Source: Endobacterium cereale
Lineage (GTDB): Bacteria > Pseudomonadota > Alphaproteobacteria > Rhizobiales > Rhizobiaceae
Assembly: GCF_009617585.1 (NCBI RefSeq)
Contig: NZ_WIXI01000037.1
Coordinates: forward strand, 95,576-159,575
Length of the DNA: 64,000 bases
Direction: 5' to 3'
In this document: piece by piece, positions 56,457 to 64,000 of the stretch
How the letters are laid out: each line of letters opens with the position of its first letter
How positions within the stretch are numbered: position 1 is the first letter of the stretch
Translations under genes and position numbers: made by a program
Notes under the pieces: model-generated
Database searches by the model: none
Told to the model about the DNA's origin: nothing
What the model saw: the letters and a program-made list of their open reading frames with translations, nothing else

Positions 56457-57455
56457 TCAGATCTCCCGTGGAGCGTGGGTGCGAAGGAACTTGAGCAATT
56501 CGGCATTCAGGCGATCGGGTGCCTCATGTTGCACCCAGTGCCCCGTGTCTTCCAGACGCACAACATCCACCAAGCCCGGCTGGCTCGCGCGCATGTCGAT
56601 GACTGTTGGGTTGTCTGGATGGAAGAACTGGCAAAGCCCATCGGCTGCACCCCAGATGTAGAGACTGGGCTGTCGAATGACGGCGTTATTATACGCCGAC
56701 ATGAGTTCGAATGTTTGGGGAACGGCGCGGTAGTAGTTCAGACCTGTTTCAAACCCGGAGTGGGCAAAAGCAGCAATCGTACGATCGACATAGTCGGGGC
56801 CGGCCCAATCAGGAGCGACCACCGGTGCAGGGCGTAGCATGTGCTTTGCCGGGTCGATCGGATCCCAGCGCTGCTCCGGCAGCGGGCTCGCCGAAAGCCA
56901 GTACAGTACGCTCGCGATGCTCTTCTCCGCAGGCAGGAACTGCCTGCCTGAATCTGGTTTGTCAAATGCCAGTGCGTAATAGCGATCACCCAGCCCTCGA
57001 TTACGCAAGCTTTCGTTGAGGCTCGTCTCACCCCTTGGCGCGTAGGAGATGCTCACACTGACGAGGGCTGTAAACCGGTCAGGTCGCATCAGCATTGCCT
57101 TCTGGGCGTGATCTGCACCCCAGTCATGGCCCACGAGAGTGCAACTCGGGATTTCCAGCGCGTCCAGCACGCCGACCAGATCGCCGACAATGTAGGGGGA
57201 TGTGTACTGTTCAACCTCCGAAGGTGAATAACTCTCCCCGAATCCGCGCATGTCAAGCGCTACAGCTCGGTAACCTTCCTCCGCAACAGCGTTCATCTGG
57301 CTCCGCCACGTGTCGGCCGTGTCCGGGAAGCCGTGGGCGAAAAGAACTGCTGGCCCTTGTCCTTGCTCCAGTACGCGGAATTTGTTTTTTCCGACGTGAA
57401 TTACCCGGTCTAATACTTCACAATCGATGCCGGTGAGATCCGCGTCCGATACCAT
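56457..57455 (-). CDS. Epoxide-hydrolase-like alpha/beta-hydrolase
   Basis: The protein has 332 residues. HGFPDTADTWRSQ (HGFP oxyanion motif), nucleophile aspartate in LVGHDWGADH, and catalytic histidine in EDTGHWVQHEAPD match epoxide hydrolases of the soluble type; the pair of tyrosines expected in the cap domain is plausibly YYRAVP and YYALAF. It opens epoxides to diols with water. Haloacetate dehalogenase activity is an alternative. The ankyrin gene follows with one-base spacing. Confidence 0.9.
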   Translation of the reverse strand: MVSDADLTGIDCEVLDRVIHVGKNKFRVLEQGQGPAVLFAHGFPDTADTWRSQMNAVAEEGYRAVALDMRGFGESYSPSEVEQYTSPYIVGDLVGVLDALEIPSCTLVGHDWGADHAQKAMLMRPDRFTALVSVSISYAPRGETSLNESLRNRGLGDRYYALAFDKPDSGRQFLPAEKSIASVLYWLSASPLPEQRWDPIDPAKHMLRPAPVVAPDWAGPDYVDRTIAAFAHSGFETGLNYYRAVPQTFELMSAYNNAVIRQPSLYIWGAADGLCQFFHPDNPTVIDMRASQPGLVDVVRLEDTGHWVQHEAPDRLNAELLKFLRTHAPREI

Positions 57456-57561
57456 GGCTTACCTCCTAGAAGTGCTACGAAATTTCCAAAATAGAGATCA
57501 CGTTCGGCGCGCTGATCAATGCTCAACACCTCGCCGCCGGTGGTTTTCGAGCTACCGCCTC

Positions 57562-57903
57562 CTACTTAGATGGGTAGGGTTCTATATCTGCTGACCAGTA
57601 GTGCCTGGCGATATTCTGGCTGTTGCGGATAACGTGGTAGGCGATGTCGGGATCGCCGCCTTTGAGTGTGTCCGGATCTGCACCGCACATCAGGCAGTAC
57701 ATTCTTTGATGAATGACGCTCGCAAAATATTGCATCGCCGGCGCGGATTCTTCTTGACCGATTGCTCTCATGTCTTCGGCAGCCTTTTTGACCGCCTCCT
57801 CCAAAGCCAGAGAGACCGCAGCAGCCAATCCGTCGTCTGCACGCTTGATGACGTCGACGATCTGTGTTTCAGAGGGGGTAAGAACAGTGCAACGTTCTGT
57901 CAT
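57562..57903 (-). CDS. Small protein of unknown function, related to 57950-58513
   Basis: The protein has 113 residues from the ATG at 57903 (GGAG six bases upstream). The pattern LMCGADPDTLKGGDPDIAYHV, then NIARHYW, is shared with the neighbouring protein (LCGADLKTNTGGDPDMAWKI, then SVARHWE). The N-terminal half is helical and alanine-rich. No membrane segment, catalytic motif or known family was recognised. The two genes are 46 bases apart on the same strand and seem to be a diverged duplication. Confidence 0.68.
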   Translation of the reverse strand: MTERCTVLTPSETQIVDVIKRADDGLAAAVSLALEEAVKKAAEDMRAIGQEESAPAMQYFASVIHQRMYCLMCGADPDTLKGGDPDIAYHVIRNSQNIARHYWSADIEPYPSK

Positions 57904-57949
57904 GTTTAACTCCATCAACTGTTGAGGTTCCGACTGCGTAGCATTGTGC

Positions 57950-58513
57950 CTAGTCCGGCCGGCGGGTGAGGAGCGACAGGTAGGTTTTTGCTCTTTCGGT
58001 AAACTCGTGGTCGGTATAAAATTTAGACTCAAGCCTCTCGTGGCGTGCGTCGATGACTGCTTCGAGACGATCTGTGATTTCCGGATCCGAAGCGCGCGCG
58101 TAATCGACCAAAGCTCGGACAACCGTCGCCAACGCGAAATTTTGTGCGGAGAGGGCCAGTTGCTGTCGTTCACTTTTGTCTTTCTCGATATCCTCCGGGC
58201 GGTCTTTCTTCATCCGTAAAGTCGCCGTGCTGCCGCGTTCCCTCTCCCAATGACGGGCGACGCTACGCCCGCCATACAGAATCTTCCATGCCATGTCGGG
58301 ATCACCTCCTGTGTTTGTTTTCAGGTCGGCTCCGCACAAACGCAGGAACAGGTGGCGCAGAACGCCATCTGCGAAGTAATCACGGGGCGAGACGCGTGAA
58401 CCGCCTGCCTGAAGTTCAGGTCCAGCGGACCTGGTAGCGTTTTCGATAGCCTCGTCGACAGCGGCCATCAGGAGCTTATCTGCCTCCAGGATCGGGACGG
58501 TTTTTATCTGCAT
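57950..58513 (-). CDS. Protein of unknown function sharing a CGAD-GGDPD motif with its neighbour
   Basis: The protein has 187 residues from the ATG at 58513 (GGAGG upstream; an ATG at 58525 would add four residues). The motif LRLCGADLKTNTGGDPDMAW, then GRSVARHWERERGS, parallels the protein at 57562-57903. It has an extra C-terminal helical region of about 90 residues (QQLALSAQNFALATVVRALV, then DRLEAVIDARHERLESKF). The function is unknown. It starts 28 bases after the DUF5996 fusion gene on the same strand and may belong to that transcript. Confidence 0.68.
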   Translation of the reverse strand: MQIKTVPILEADKLLMAAVDEAIENATRSAGPELQAGGSRVSPRDYFADGVLRHLFLRLCGADLKTNTGGDPDMAWKILYGGRSVARHWERERGSTATLRMKKDRPEDIEKDKSERQQLALSAQNFALATVVRALVDYARASDPEITDRLEAVIDARHERLESKFYTDHEFTERAKTYLSLLTRRPD

Positions 58514-58540
58514 GCTATCCTCCAACGCCGGGCATTCTGC

Positions 58541-59791
58541 TCACTTGCGAAGAACATCCTGCCATTCAGGATGTCGCTCAATCTGGGCTTTCGCAAACGG
58601 GCATAGGGGAATGATAAAAACACCCTCGCGTCGGGCATCTTCGACCGCTTGGCGCACAAGCCTCTCACCAACTTTTCTCCCCCGTAAAGCCGCGGGGACG
58701 TCGGTGTGGTCGATGATGATGAGCTGTGTACCAGCTCGACTGTAGGTCATCTCCGCTTCGACGCCCTCAACCACGATCCGGTAGCGCCCTTTCGACGCCC
58801 CATCTTCCCGTTCCACCTCCTCGCTGACTGAAGAAGTAGCCTTCTCCGGGACCTTCGCACTCAGTTCCCGAACTTTGCCGCGCTGACCGTGCGTGCACTC
58901 GAGCTGGTCTCGATCCCAATGTCCAAGATCGGCGGCAGCTTCGTAAGTTGAGACGAGAAACGCCATGAGCCCTTCGTCAGGATCGGCCGCAGCCTGAACC
59001 GCCTCATAAGGCAGGATGAACTCCGACAGGCCCTCATGCCAGAATGCCGTATCAGGCCGGACAGACGCAGCCCTGAAACCGCTCGGTGCGGGATAGGCAT
59101 AGGCATAGAATGCGGGATAATCGATGCCGCCACCTCCCGGCCAAAAGCCTGCCGAAGAAACCTCGCGGTCGTAGGCCTCCTGCGCCACGTTGTCCGGCAG
59201 TGCCGGTACGCCGCCAGGATGGATTGGCGCCTGCCGTCCCGAAAACCGGGTAACGGCCAGATCGAAGCTGCCCCAGAAAAGATGCACAGGACTGGATTTT
59301 CCGATGAAGGATGTCCGGAACGCTTTGAATACCCGGTCTATCGCCATCAGTGCCTCATGAAACTTCCGGACGGCGTCGCGGTCATACGAGCGTTCCCGAT
59401 GGTCCTCATCGAACGGCACGAGGTCCGCCACTTCATTTGGCTGGCCATGGAAGTCGGGATTGCCGCCGAGTTCGGAGATCAGACGGGTGAAATTGGCATG
59501 GAAACCTGCGACGGTAGATGTCCCCAACGCAAACGAGGCTCGCCGTCCGTCACCATTCGAACCAATGACTGCATGTTCATGAAAGTCGAACACAATCTCG
59601 ATGCCAGGGCCATCAGGGATCGGAGAGGACGTCAGGCCGGAAGGGGTAACGTAGAAAGTCGCGTTCCAGGAATGGTTGAGCCAGGGTGTATGAGCCAGCC
59701 GGTATTTGCCGACAATCTGCAGGTAGAGGTGCAGAGCGGAACACGTTTCACGCCAGCTGAGGTAGTCGAGGCGTGGCCATTGATTGCTCAT
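58541..59791 (-). CDS. DUF5996 protein fused to a GNAT-like acetyltransferase domain
   Basis: The protein has 416 residues. The first 300 or so (WPRLDYLSWRETCSALHLYL, FHEALMAIDRVFKAFRTSF, SPVHLFWGSFDLAVTRFSGR) match DUF5996. After an acidic linker (about 305-335), the last 80 residues (VVEGVEAEMTYSRAGTQLII, then TDVPAALRGRKVGERLVRQA, then PLCPFAKAQIERHPEW) match the YjdJ/NATD1-type small acetyltransferase. In most genomes these are separate proteins, so the fusion hints at a joint role, perhaps modification of a DUF5996-bound substrate. It heads a run with the two small proteins downstream. Confidence 0.88.
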   Translation of the reverse strand: MSNQWPRLDYLSWRETCSALHLYLQIVGKYRLAHTPWLNHSWNATFYVTPSGLTSSPIPDGPGIEIVFDFHEHAVIGSNGDGRRASFALGTSTVAGFHANFTRLISELGGNPDFHGQPNEVADLVPFDEDHRERSYDRDAVRKFHEALMAIDRVFKAFRTSFIGKSSPVHLFWGSFDLAVTRFSGRQAPIHPGGVPALPDNVAQEAYDREVSSAGFWPGGGGIDYPAFYAYAYPAPSGFRAASVRPDTAFWHEGLSEFILPYEAVQAAADPDEGLMAFLVSTYEAAADLGHWDRDQLECTHGQRGKVRELSAKVPEKATSSVSEEVEREDGASKGRYRIVVEGVEAEMTYSRAGTQLIIIDHTDVPAALRGRKVGERLVRQAVEDARREGVFIIPLCPFAKAQIERHPEWQDVLRK

Positions 59792-59880
59792 TTTATTTAC
59801 TCCATTTTCTGCCGAAACACGACGAGGCGGTGAATGCTGTTTCGGTTTGATCGACCGCCCAGGCGATCACGCTACTGTCG

Positions 59881-60816
59881 TCATTCCGGAAGCGGTATAT
59901 GCTCGTCGCGATCGTCGATCGGCAAGTCGAACAGGCCCTCGCCCCATTTCTGCGCCTGCCATTCGGCCTTGGCTTCCTCGATGCGCTCCTTCGACGAGGC
60001 GACGAAATTCCACCAGATGTAGCGAGGTCCAGATAACGTAGCGCCGCCGAGGATCATCAGGCGAGCGCCTTTTTGGCCGGCTGCAACCGTGATCCTGTCG
60101 CCGGGGCGGAAGACCATCATCTGCGGTGCCTCAAACTCCTGGCCGGCGATCGAGATCGAGCCTTCGACGATGTAGATGCCTCTGTCTTCGTGATTGTCCG
60201 GCATCGGCAGGCGAGCACTCGGACCCAGTGTGACATCGGCGTAGAATGTCTCGGAGAACATGGTTGCTGGAGCGGTCTTGCCGTAGGCGTTGCCGAGAAT
60301 GAGCCTAACCGACACCCCTTGATCCTCGATGACTGGTAGCATCTCCTCGCCGTAGTGGTTGAACGTCGGCGCCATGTCTTCATTCTTTTCCGGTAGGGCG
60401 AGCCAGGTCTGGATGCCAAACAGGCTGTTCGGCCCGGTTCGGGCCGTGGCCGTCGTACGCTCCGAATGGGAAACACCGCGGCCGGCGACCATCCAGTTCA
60501 ACGCACCGGGACGGATGATCTGATCCGCTCCCGTGCTGTCGCGGTGATGAAAGTCGCCGCGATAGAGGTATGTGACCGTGCCAAGCCCGATATGCGGGTG
60601 GGGCCGGACATCGATGCCCTGGCCTGTCAGGAGCTCGGCCGGTCCTGCCTGATCGAAGAAGATAAATGGTCCAACCATCTGTCGCTTCGGGGCAGGCAGG
60701 GCGCGCCGAACCTCGAAGCCGCCAAGGTCGCGGGCGCGCGGAATGATCAGCGTTTCGATCGCGTCAATTCCGACCTCGTCCGGACAGCCTGGTTCAATTG
60801 CGGGGTTCCAGCTCAT
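59881..60816 (-). CDS. Pirin-family protein
   Basis: The protein has 311 residues. The metal-binding cupin motif RPHPHIGLGTVTYLYRGDF, the later GVSHSE and the second-barrel pattern MMVFRPGDRITVAAGQKGAR are typical of pirins (iron-binding; some act as quercetinases, others in regulation). Full length is present. The divergent/convergent neighbours are the DUF5996 gene downstream on the same strand (90 bases) and a LysR gene upstream, 32 bases away and also minus. The LysR may control it. Confidence 0.93.
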   Translation of the reverse strand: MSWNPAIEPGCPDEVGIDAIETLIIPRARDLGGFEVRRALPAPKRQMVGPFIFFDQAGPAELLTGQGIDVRPHPHIGLGTVTYLYRGDFHHRDSTGADQIIRPGALNWMVAGRGVSHSERTTATARTGPNSLFGIQTWLALPEKNEDMAPTFNHYGEEMLPVIEDQGVSVRLILGNAYGKTAPATMFSETFYADVTLGPSARLPMPDNHEDRGIYIVEGSISIAGQEFEAPQMMVFRPGDRITVAAGQKGARLMILGGATLSGPRYIWWNFVASSKERIEEAKAEWQAQKWGEGLFDLPIDDRDEHIPLPE

Positions 60817-60847
60817 GTGAGGAAACCTTTCTTATCTGTTAGGCGAT

Positions 60848-61870
60848 TTACATCGCGGAGTGAATTGGTTGCTGCTGTTCTCTGAAGGCATCATCTGAGA
60901 CGGAGTTATTTCTCTTCAGGCGGAGTTCCGCGCCCGACGTACTATTGAGAGATGTGAGCTCGTGATCAGGATTGGGTGATCGGTTATCCGCACCCGACGC
61001 CCCGCGAAGTTTTTCGAAAGATGCGATGAGATATTCGGAAAGGATACGCACCTTGCGCGGTGGATGGATGCTGGATGGCCTGACAACATGAACATCCCCG
61101 ACGGGCAGCGGAAAGCGGGTCATGATTGGGACGAGAGCGCCTGAGGCAAGATATTTATGGGTGACACAGTCCGGAAGCCATGCAATGCCAAGCCCCTCAG
61201 CTGCGGCTTTGGCTATCGCCGCGCCGTTGTTGGAGCTGAAGCGACCCTGTGCCTGCACGGTGATGATCCTGTCGCCTTCCAGGAACCGCCACGCCTCGAT
61301 ACCTAGCAAAGCTTGATGGGTCGCGATTTCGTCTGGCGATTCAGGTGAGCCATGAACCCTGATATAGTCGGGGCTGGCGACGAGCTTGAAATAAATCTCG
61401 CCTACGCGCTTCGCGATCACGTTGGAGTCACGCAACGCGCCGACTCGAATCGCGCAGTCGAACCCTTCTGCAACCAGATCGACACAGTGGTCGCTATATT
61501 CGGCGTGGATCTGAAGCTGCGGGTGGCGGCGCGCCATTTCTGCAAGCACGGAGGCGAAGTGCATTGGGCCCGATGTCAGCGGAACGGAAACTCTCAAGCG
61601 TCCACGAAGGTCGCCTTCGGGCAAAATCGTTTCGCGTGCAATGTCTATTTCGCTGCAGGTCTTTGCCGCGAAATCGCGAAACGTAACGCCCGCCTCAGTG
61701 AGGCCCGCACCCCGGGTTGTGCGCGCAAGAAGTTGAACACCGAGTTCCACCTCGAGTCGGGCGAGCCGCCGACTGACCATCGACTTGGAAACCCCTAACC
61801 GGCGCGCCGCCGGCGATACACCTCCGGAATCTGCAACTTCGACAAAGGTCCGCAGATCTTCGATGTCCAT
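60848..61870 (-). CDS. LysR-family transcriptional regulator
   Basis: The protein has 340 residues from the ATG at 61870 (GGGGACAC upstream; an ATG at 61894 would add eight residues). MDIEDLRTFVEVADSGGVSP, SKSMVSRRLARLEVELGVQL and EGFDCAIRVGALRDSNVIAK match the subgroup of 28309 and 47847. It carries a roughly 45-residue C-terminal tail rich in N, S and R that relatives lack, possibly read-through into former intergenic sequence. The LLM gene lies 34 bases upstream and the pirin gene 32 bases downstream, all minus. Confidence 0.92.
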   Translation of the reverse strand: MDIEDLRTFVEVADSGGVSPAARRLGVSKSMVSRRLARLEVELGVQLLARTTRGAGLTEAGVTFRDFAAKTCSEIDIARETILPEGDLRGRLRVSVPLTSGPMHFASVLAEMARRHPQLQIHAEYSDHCVDLVAEGFDCAIRVGALRDSNVIAKRVGEIYFKLVASPDYIRVHGSPESPDEIATHQALLGIEAWRFLEGDRIITVQAQGRFSSNNGAAIAKAAAEGLGIAWLPDCVTHKYLASGALVPIMTRFPLPVGDVHVVRPSSIHPPRKVRILSEYLIASFEKLRGASGADNRSPNPDHELTSLNSTSGAELRLKRNNSVSDDAFREQQQPIHSAM

Positions 61871-61903
61871 TTTGTGTCCCCGTTTTGCGATCAAGCCTAG
61901 CTG

Positions 61904-62941
61904 TCAAGCGTGTTGTGCTGCTCTGACCACCGGCGCCACTTCATTGCCCAGCAGTTCTATTGATCGTTTCATTGCTGAAGTATCGAGAGCGGCTGTGCTC
62001 ATCTGGAAGGTGATGCGTGATACGCCAGCCAGTGTTTCACTGGCCCGCAGCATTTTGGCTGCCACCGTCGCTGGATCACCAACCAGGAATGCCCCTTCGG
62101 GTCCCGCCATGGTCTCGAACTGCTGACGCGTCGGCGGCGACCAGCCGCGCTCGCGACCGATATTCGCTGTCAGATGCGCCCAGCCAGGGAAAAAGGCATC
62201 CCTGGCTGCAGCATTGCTTTCGCCGACGAAGCCCATCGCATGAACACCGATCTTGAGCACCTCGGGGCTGTGCCCTGCGCGTTTACCAGCTTCCCGATAG
62301 AGATCGACGAGCGGACGAAAGCGCTCAAAGCTTCCGCCTATGATGGCGATCATCAAGGGAAGACCAAGCGCACCGGCGCGCGCGAACGACTGCGGCGTGC
62401 CGCCGACACCGATCCATGTCGGAAGTCGTTGTTGATGAGGACGGGGATAGACGCCTTGTCCGCGGAGCGGCGGTCGGAAACGCCCTTCCCAGCTCACATT
62501 CGTCGACTCTTGCAGAGCAAGCAACAAATCGAGCTTTTCCGCAAAAAGATCGTCGTAGTCACGCGTGTCCAAGCCAAACAGTGGGTAAGCTTCGACGAAG
62601 GACCCGCGACCTACAACGATTTCCGCTCGACCCCTGGAAATCAGATCGAGGGTTGCGAATTCCTGAAAAACCCGCACGGGGTCGGCGGCACTTATAATTG
62701 TTACCGCGCTCGTCAATCTGATCTGGCTGGTCCGTGCCGCAGCGGCAGCCAGTATGATCGTCGGCGCGGAGTCGAGAAACTCTGCGCGGTGATGTTCACC
62801 GATACCGAACACGTCCAGTCCAACGCGGTCCGCCACTTCGACTTCCTCGATCAGTTCTGCCATACGGATGGTGGCCGAGGGAACCTGACCCGTCGTCGGA
62901 TCTGGAAGGATAGCTGCAAAACTGTCGATACCGATTTCCAT
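61904..62941 (-). CDS. LLM-class flavin-dependent oxidoreductase
   Basis: The protein has 345 residues: MEIGIDSFAAILPDPTTGQV, VADRVGLDVFGIGEHHRAEF, IRLTSAVTIISAADPVRVFQ and GGTPQSFARAGALGLPLMIA are the barrel segments of luciferase-like oxidoreductases of the subgroup typified by an Agrobacterium structure. Flavin, probably FMN, is the cofactor. It differs from the LLM at 33886. It is the first gene of a minus-strand run LLM-LysR-pirin with short gaps. Confidence 0.92.
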   Translation of the reverse strand: MEIGIDSFAAILPDPTTGQVPSATIRMAELIEEVEVADRVGLDVFGIGEHHRAEFLDSAPTIILAAAAARTSQIRLTSAVTIISAADPVRVFQEFATLDLISRGRAEIVVGRGSFVEAYPLFGLDTRDYDDLFAEKLDLLLALQESTNVSWEGRFRPPLRGQGVYPRPHQQRLPTWIGVGGTPQSFARAGALGLPLMIAIIGGSFERFRPLVDLYREAGKRAGHSPEVLKIGVHAMGFVGESNAAARDAFFPGWAHLTANIGRERGWSPPTRQQFETMAGPEGAFLVGDPATVAAKMLRASETLAGVSRITFQMSTAALDTSAMKRSIELLGNEVAPVVRAAQHA

Positions 62942-63498
62942 TATGGGTCCTTTGAAAGATTTTTAGCGCAGAGCTTCTTTCTCCACGGGTGCACGGCCAC
63001 CGACAGTCTGAGAGTGGCACCACAGCCGGTCATGCGATAGTGCTCGATCCTGGGAAGCTCTGTCGCAAAATGGGGAACGCCATTTACAAGAGGATCCGCA
63101 TGCCCACCCGGCTTTATTCCCGGCGCGGAGGCATGGCATCTTCCGGGTGGACAAAAGAGTATCGGCTCGAATCTGCGAGATTGCCTCGTGGCAGGCATAC
63201 AATGGCGATCGCGACCAACGAGGTGGAGGGGGGGTGAAGAAGCCGATCTCCCTGCCATTTTACCTCCGGACAGATTGCATCGGGTGTGCTTTTGCCACTT
63301 ACGATCTTACAGCCACGACCGCCGGCAGGCATTCAGGTTTCAGCTGCATCAGTATTACCAGGTAGCTGGAGCACTCATGGAGAGATTGATCGGACGTTTA
63401 GGCAAAGACTGGGCCTCTGGAGGTCAGGCCCAGCCTCGGATCGGGAGCCAGCCTGAAGCGGCTTGGCCACCGCACTCAAGCCGAGAAACAAACTCGCT
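62942..63498. other. Region without a recognised gene; one hairpin
   Basis: About 560 bases between the LLM gene (its promoter side) and the end of the last gene. CTGGGCCT (63409-63416) and AGGCCCAG (63426-63433) form a perfect eight-base hairpin with a nine-base loop, 66 bases past the 63499 stop, a possible terminator for that gene. Frames here are short and overlapping on both strands. Confidence 0.45.
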
Positions 63499-63987
63499 TC
63501 ATCGTTTCGTTCCCACGGCCAGAACGGCGGTTGCGCGGAGGATAACCGTGTTGCCGCTTGCCAATCCGTCGATCACCTCAAGTATTGCCGCGTCGACACG
63601 CCGTCGTTGATCGCTATCAAGCTGCGCGTAGACGCCCATATAGCTGTGCAAGTCACGAAGTTCGTCAAGATAAGCGTGCCCGGCGGGGCCTTCCCAGACG
63701 GTCTCGATCTCTTCGACGTCAATCGCGGAAAGGTGGGCGTGAGCCATTTCCTTGGCCAACCGATCGGGTTCGGAAAGCAGGAGAAACCCCTCGGGAGGCG
63801 CAGGCGGTCGCATCTCGGGAAACACCAAGCGTAGCGCTTGCGCCATGACCATGAACGGACCGCCGCCCGGCGGTCTACGCCATGTCGCCACACAGGCTTT
63901 CCCGCCGCGCCGGGTCACGCGCGCGGCCAAGCGCCTGATGCGCAAGCTCTTGAAGGGCCAGGGACGATCGCCGCGGGTGATGATCAC
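63499..63987 (-). CDS. Unknown protein near the window edge, start uncertain
   Basis: The convincing coding part is residues after MVMAQALRLVFPEM (ATG at 63852), about 117 residues: LSEPDRLAKEMAHAHLSAID, then VWEGPAGHAYLDELRDLHSY and DAAILEVIDGLASGNTVIL. An ATG at 63987 is also in frame, and the first 45 residues of that version are arginine-rich and less typical, so the start is not settled and the gene could extend past the edge. It is soluble and helical with no known motif. Confidence 0.5.
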   Translation of the reverse strand: MIITRGDRPWPFKSLRIRRLAARVTRRGGKACVATWRRPPGGGPFMVMAQALRLVFPEMRPPAPPEGFLLLSEPDRLAKEMAHAHLSAIDVEEIETVWEGPAGHAYLDELRDLHSYMGVYAQLDSDQRRRVDAAILEVIDGLASGNTVILRATAVLAVGTKR

Positions 63988-64000
63988 CGATAAGCTTCGT

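Overview
The window looks like an accessory stretch (plasmid, chromid or genomic-island type) of an alphaproteobacterium in the Rhizobiales, most like Rhizobium/Agrobacterium. The basis is gene content: HWE-family histidine kinases, DUF982 and usg-like small proteins, a groESL operon with a CIRCE-like operator, an IbpA-type Hsp20 behind a ROSE-like RNA thermometer, a four-gene rhizobial-type IS66 element, and many LysR regulators beside flavin- or NADPH-dependent oxidoreductases. No rRNA or tRNA gene, CRISPR array or replication origin was recognised.

0-20 kb is signalling and stress. It starts with a CHASE4-GGDEF-EAL protein cut by the left edge, then a GNAT acetyltransferase, a membrane diguanylate cyclase, OsmC and VOC proteins, groES-groEL, usg, ROSE-hsp20, DUF982 and a soluble PAS chemoreceptor. 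Two overlapping receiver genes follow; the first has an in-frame amber codon and the second lacks the receiver lysine. Then come an HWE kinase, a cold-shock gene with a clear terminator, and a kaiC-like ATPase translationally coupled to a second HWE kinase and followed by a receiver protein.

20-26 kb is a mobile segment. A complete ISL3-type element (20205-21989) sits at the 3' end of a truncated HD-GYP-type gene (DUF3391 part only). Right beside it is a two-gene unit: an AAA+ ATPase and a large subtilisin-like (S8) protease whose reading frames overlap by 95 nt. I consider this the best candidate for a poorly described system, possibly defence or conditional proteolysis.

26-52 kb is a redox and small-molecule region under many local regulators (HxlR, LysR, AraC, a two-component pair). 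It contains NmrA, SDR, quinone-oxidoreductase-like, luciferase-like, isochorismatase-like, amidohydrolase, nitrilase-like and outer-membrane porin genes. The region has been duplicated and is decaying: there are paired oxidoreductases, two intact isochorismatase genes plus a third locus reduced to its promoter region, a 5'-truncated AraC gene, a cupin gene with two frameshifts, and fragments of genes that are intact elsewhere in the window.

52-64 kb begins with a complete IS66 element with an unusual tandem copy of its right end. After it come an ankyrin protein coupled to an epoxide-hydrolase-like enzyme, two related small proteins of unknown function, a DUF5996-acetyltransferase fusion, a pirin, a LysR regulator and a luciferase-like oxidoreductase. 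An unidentified gene touches the right edge.
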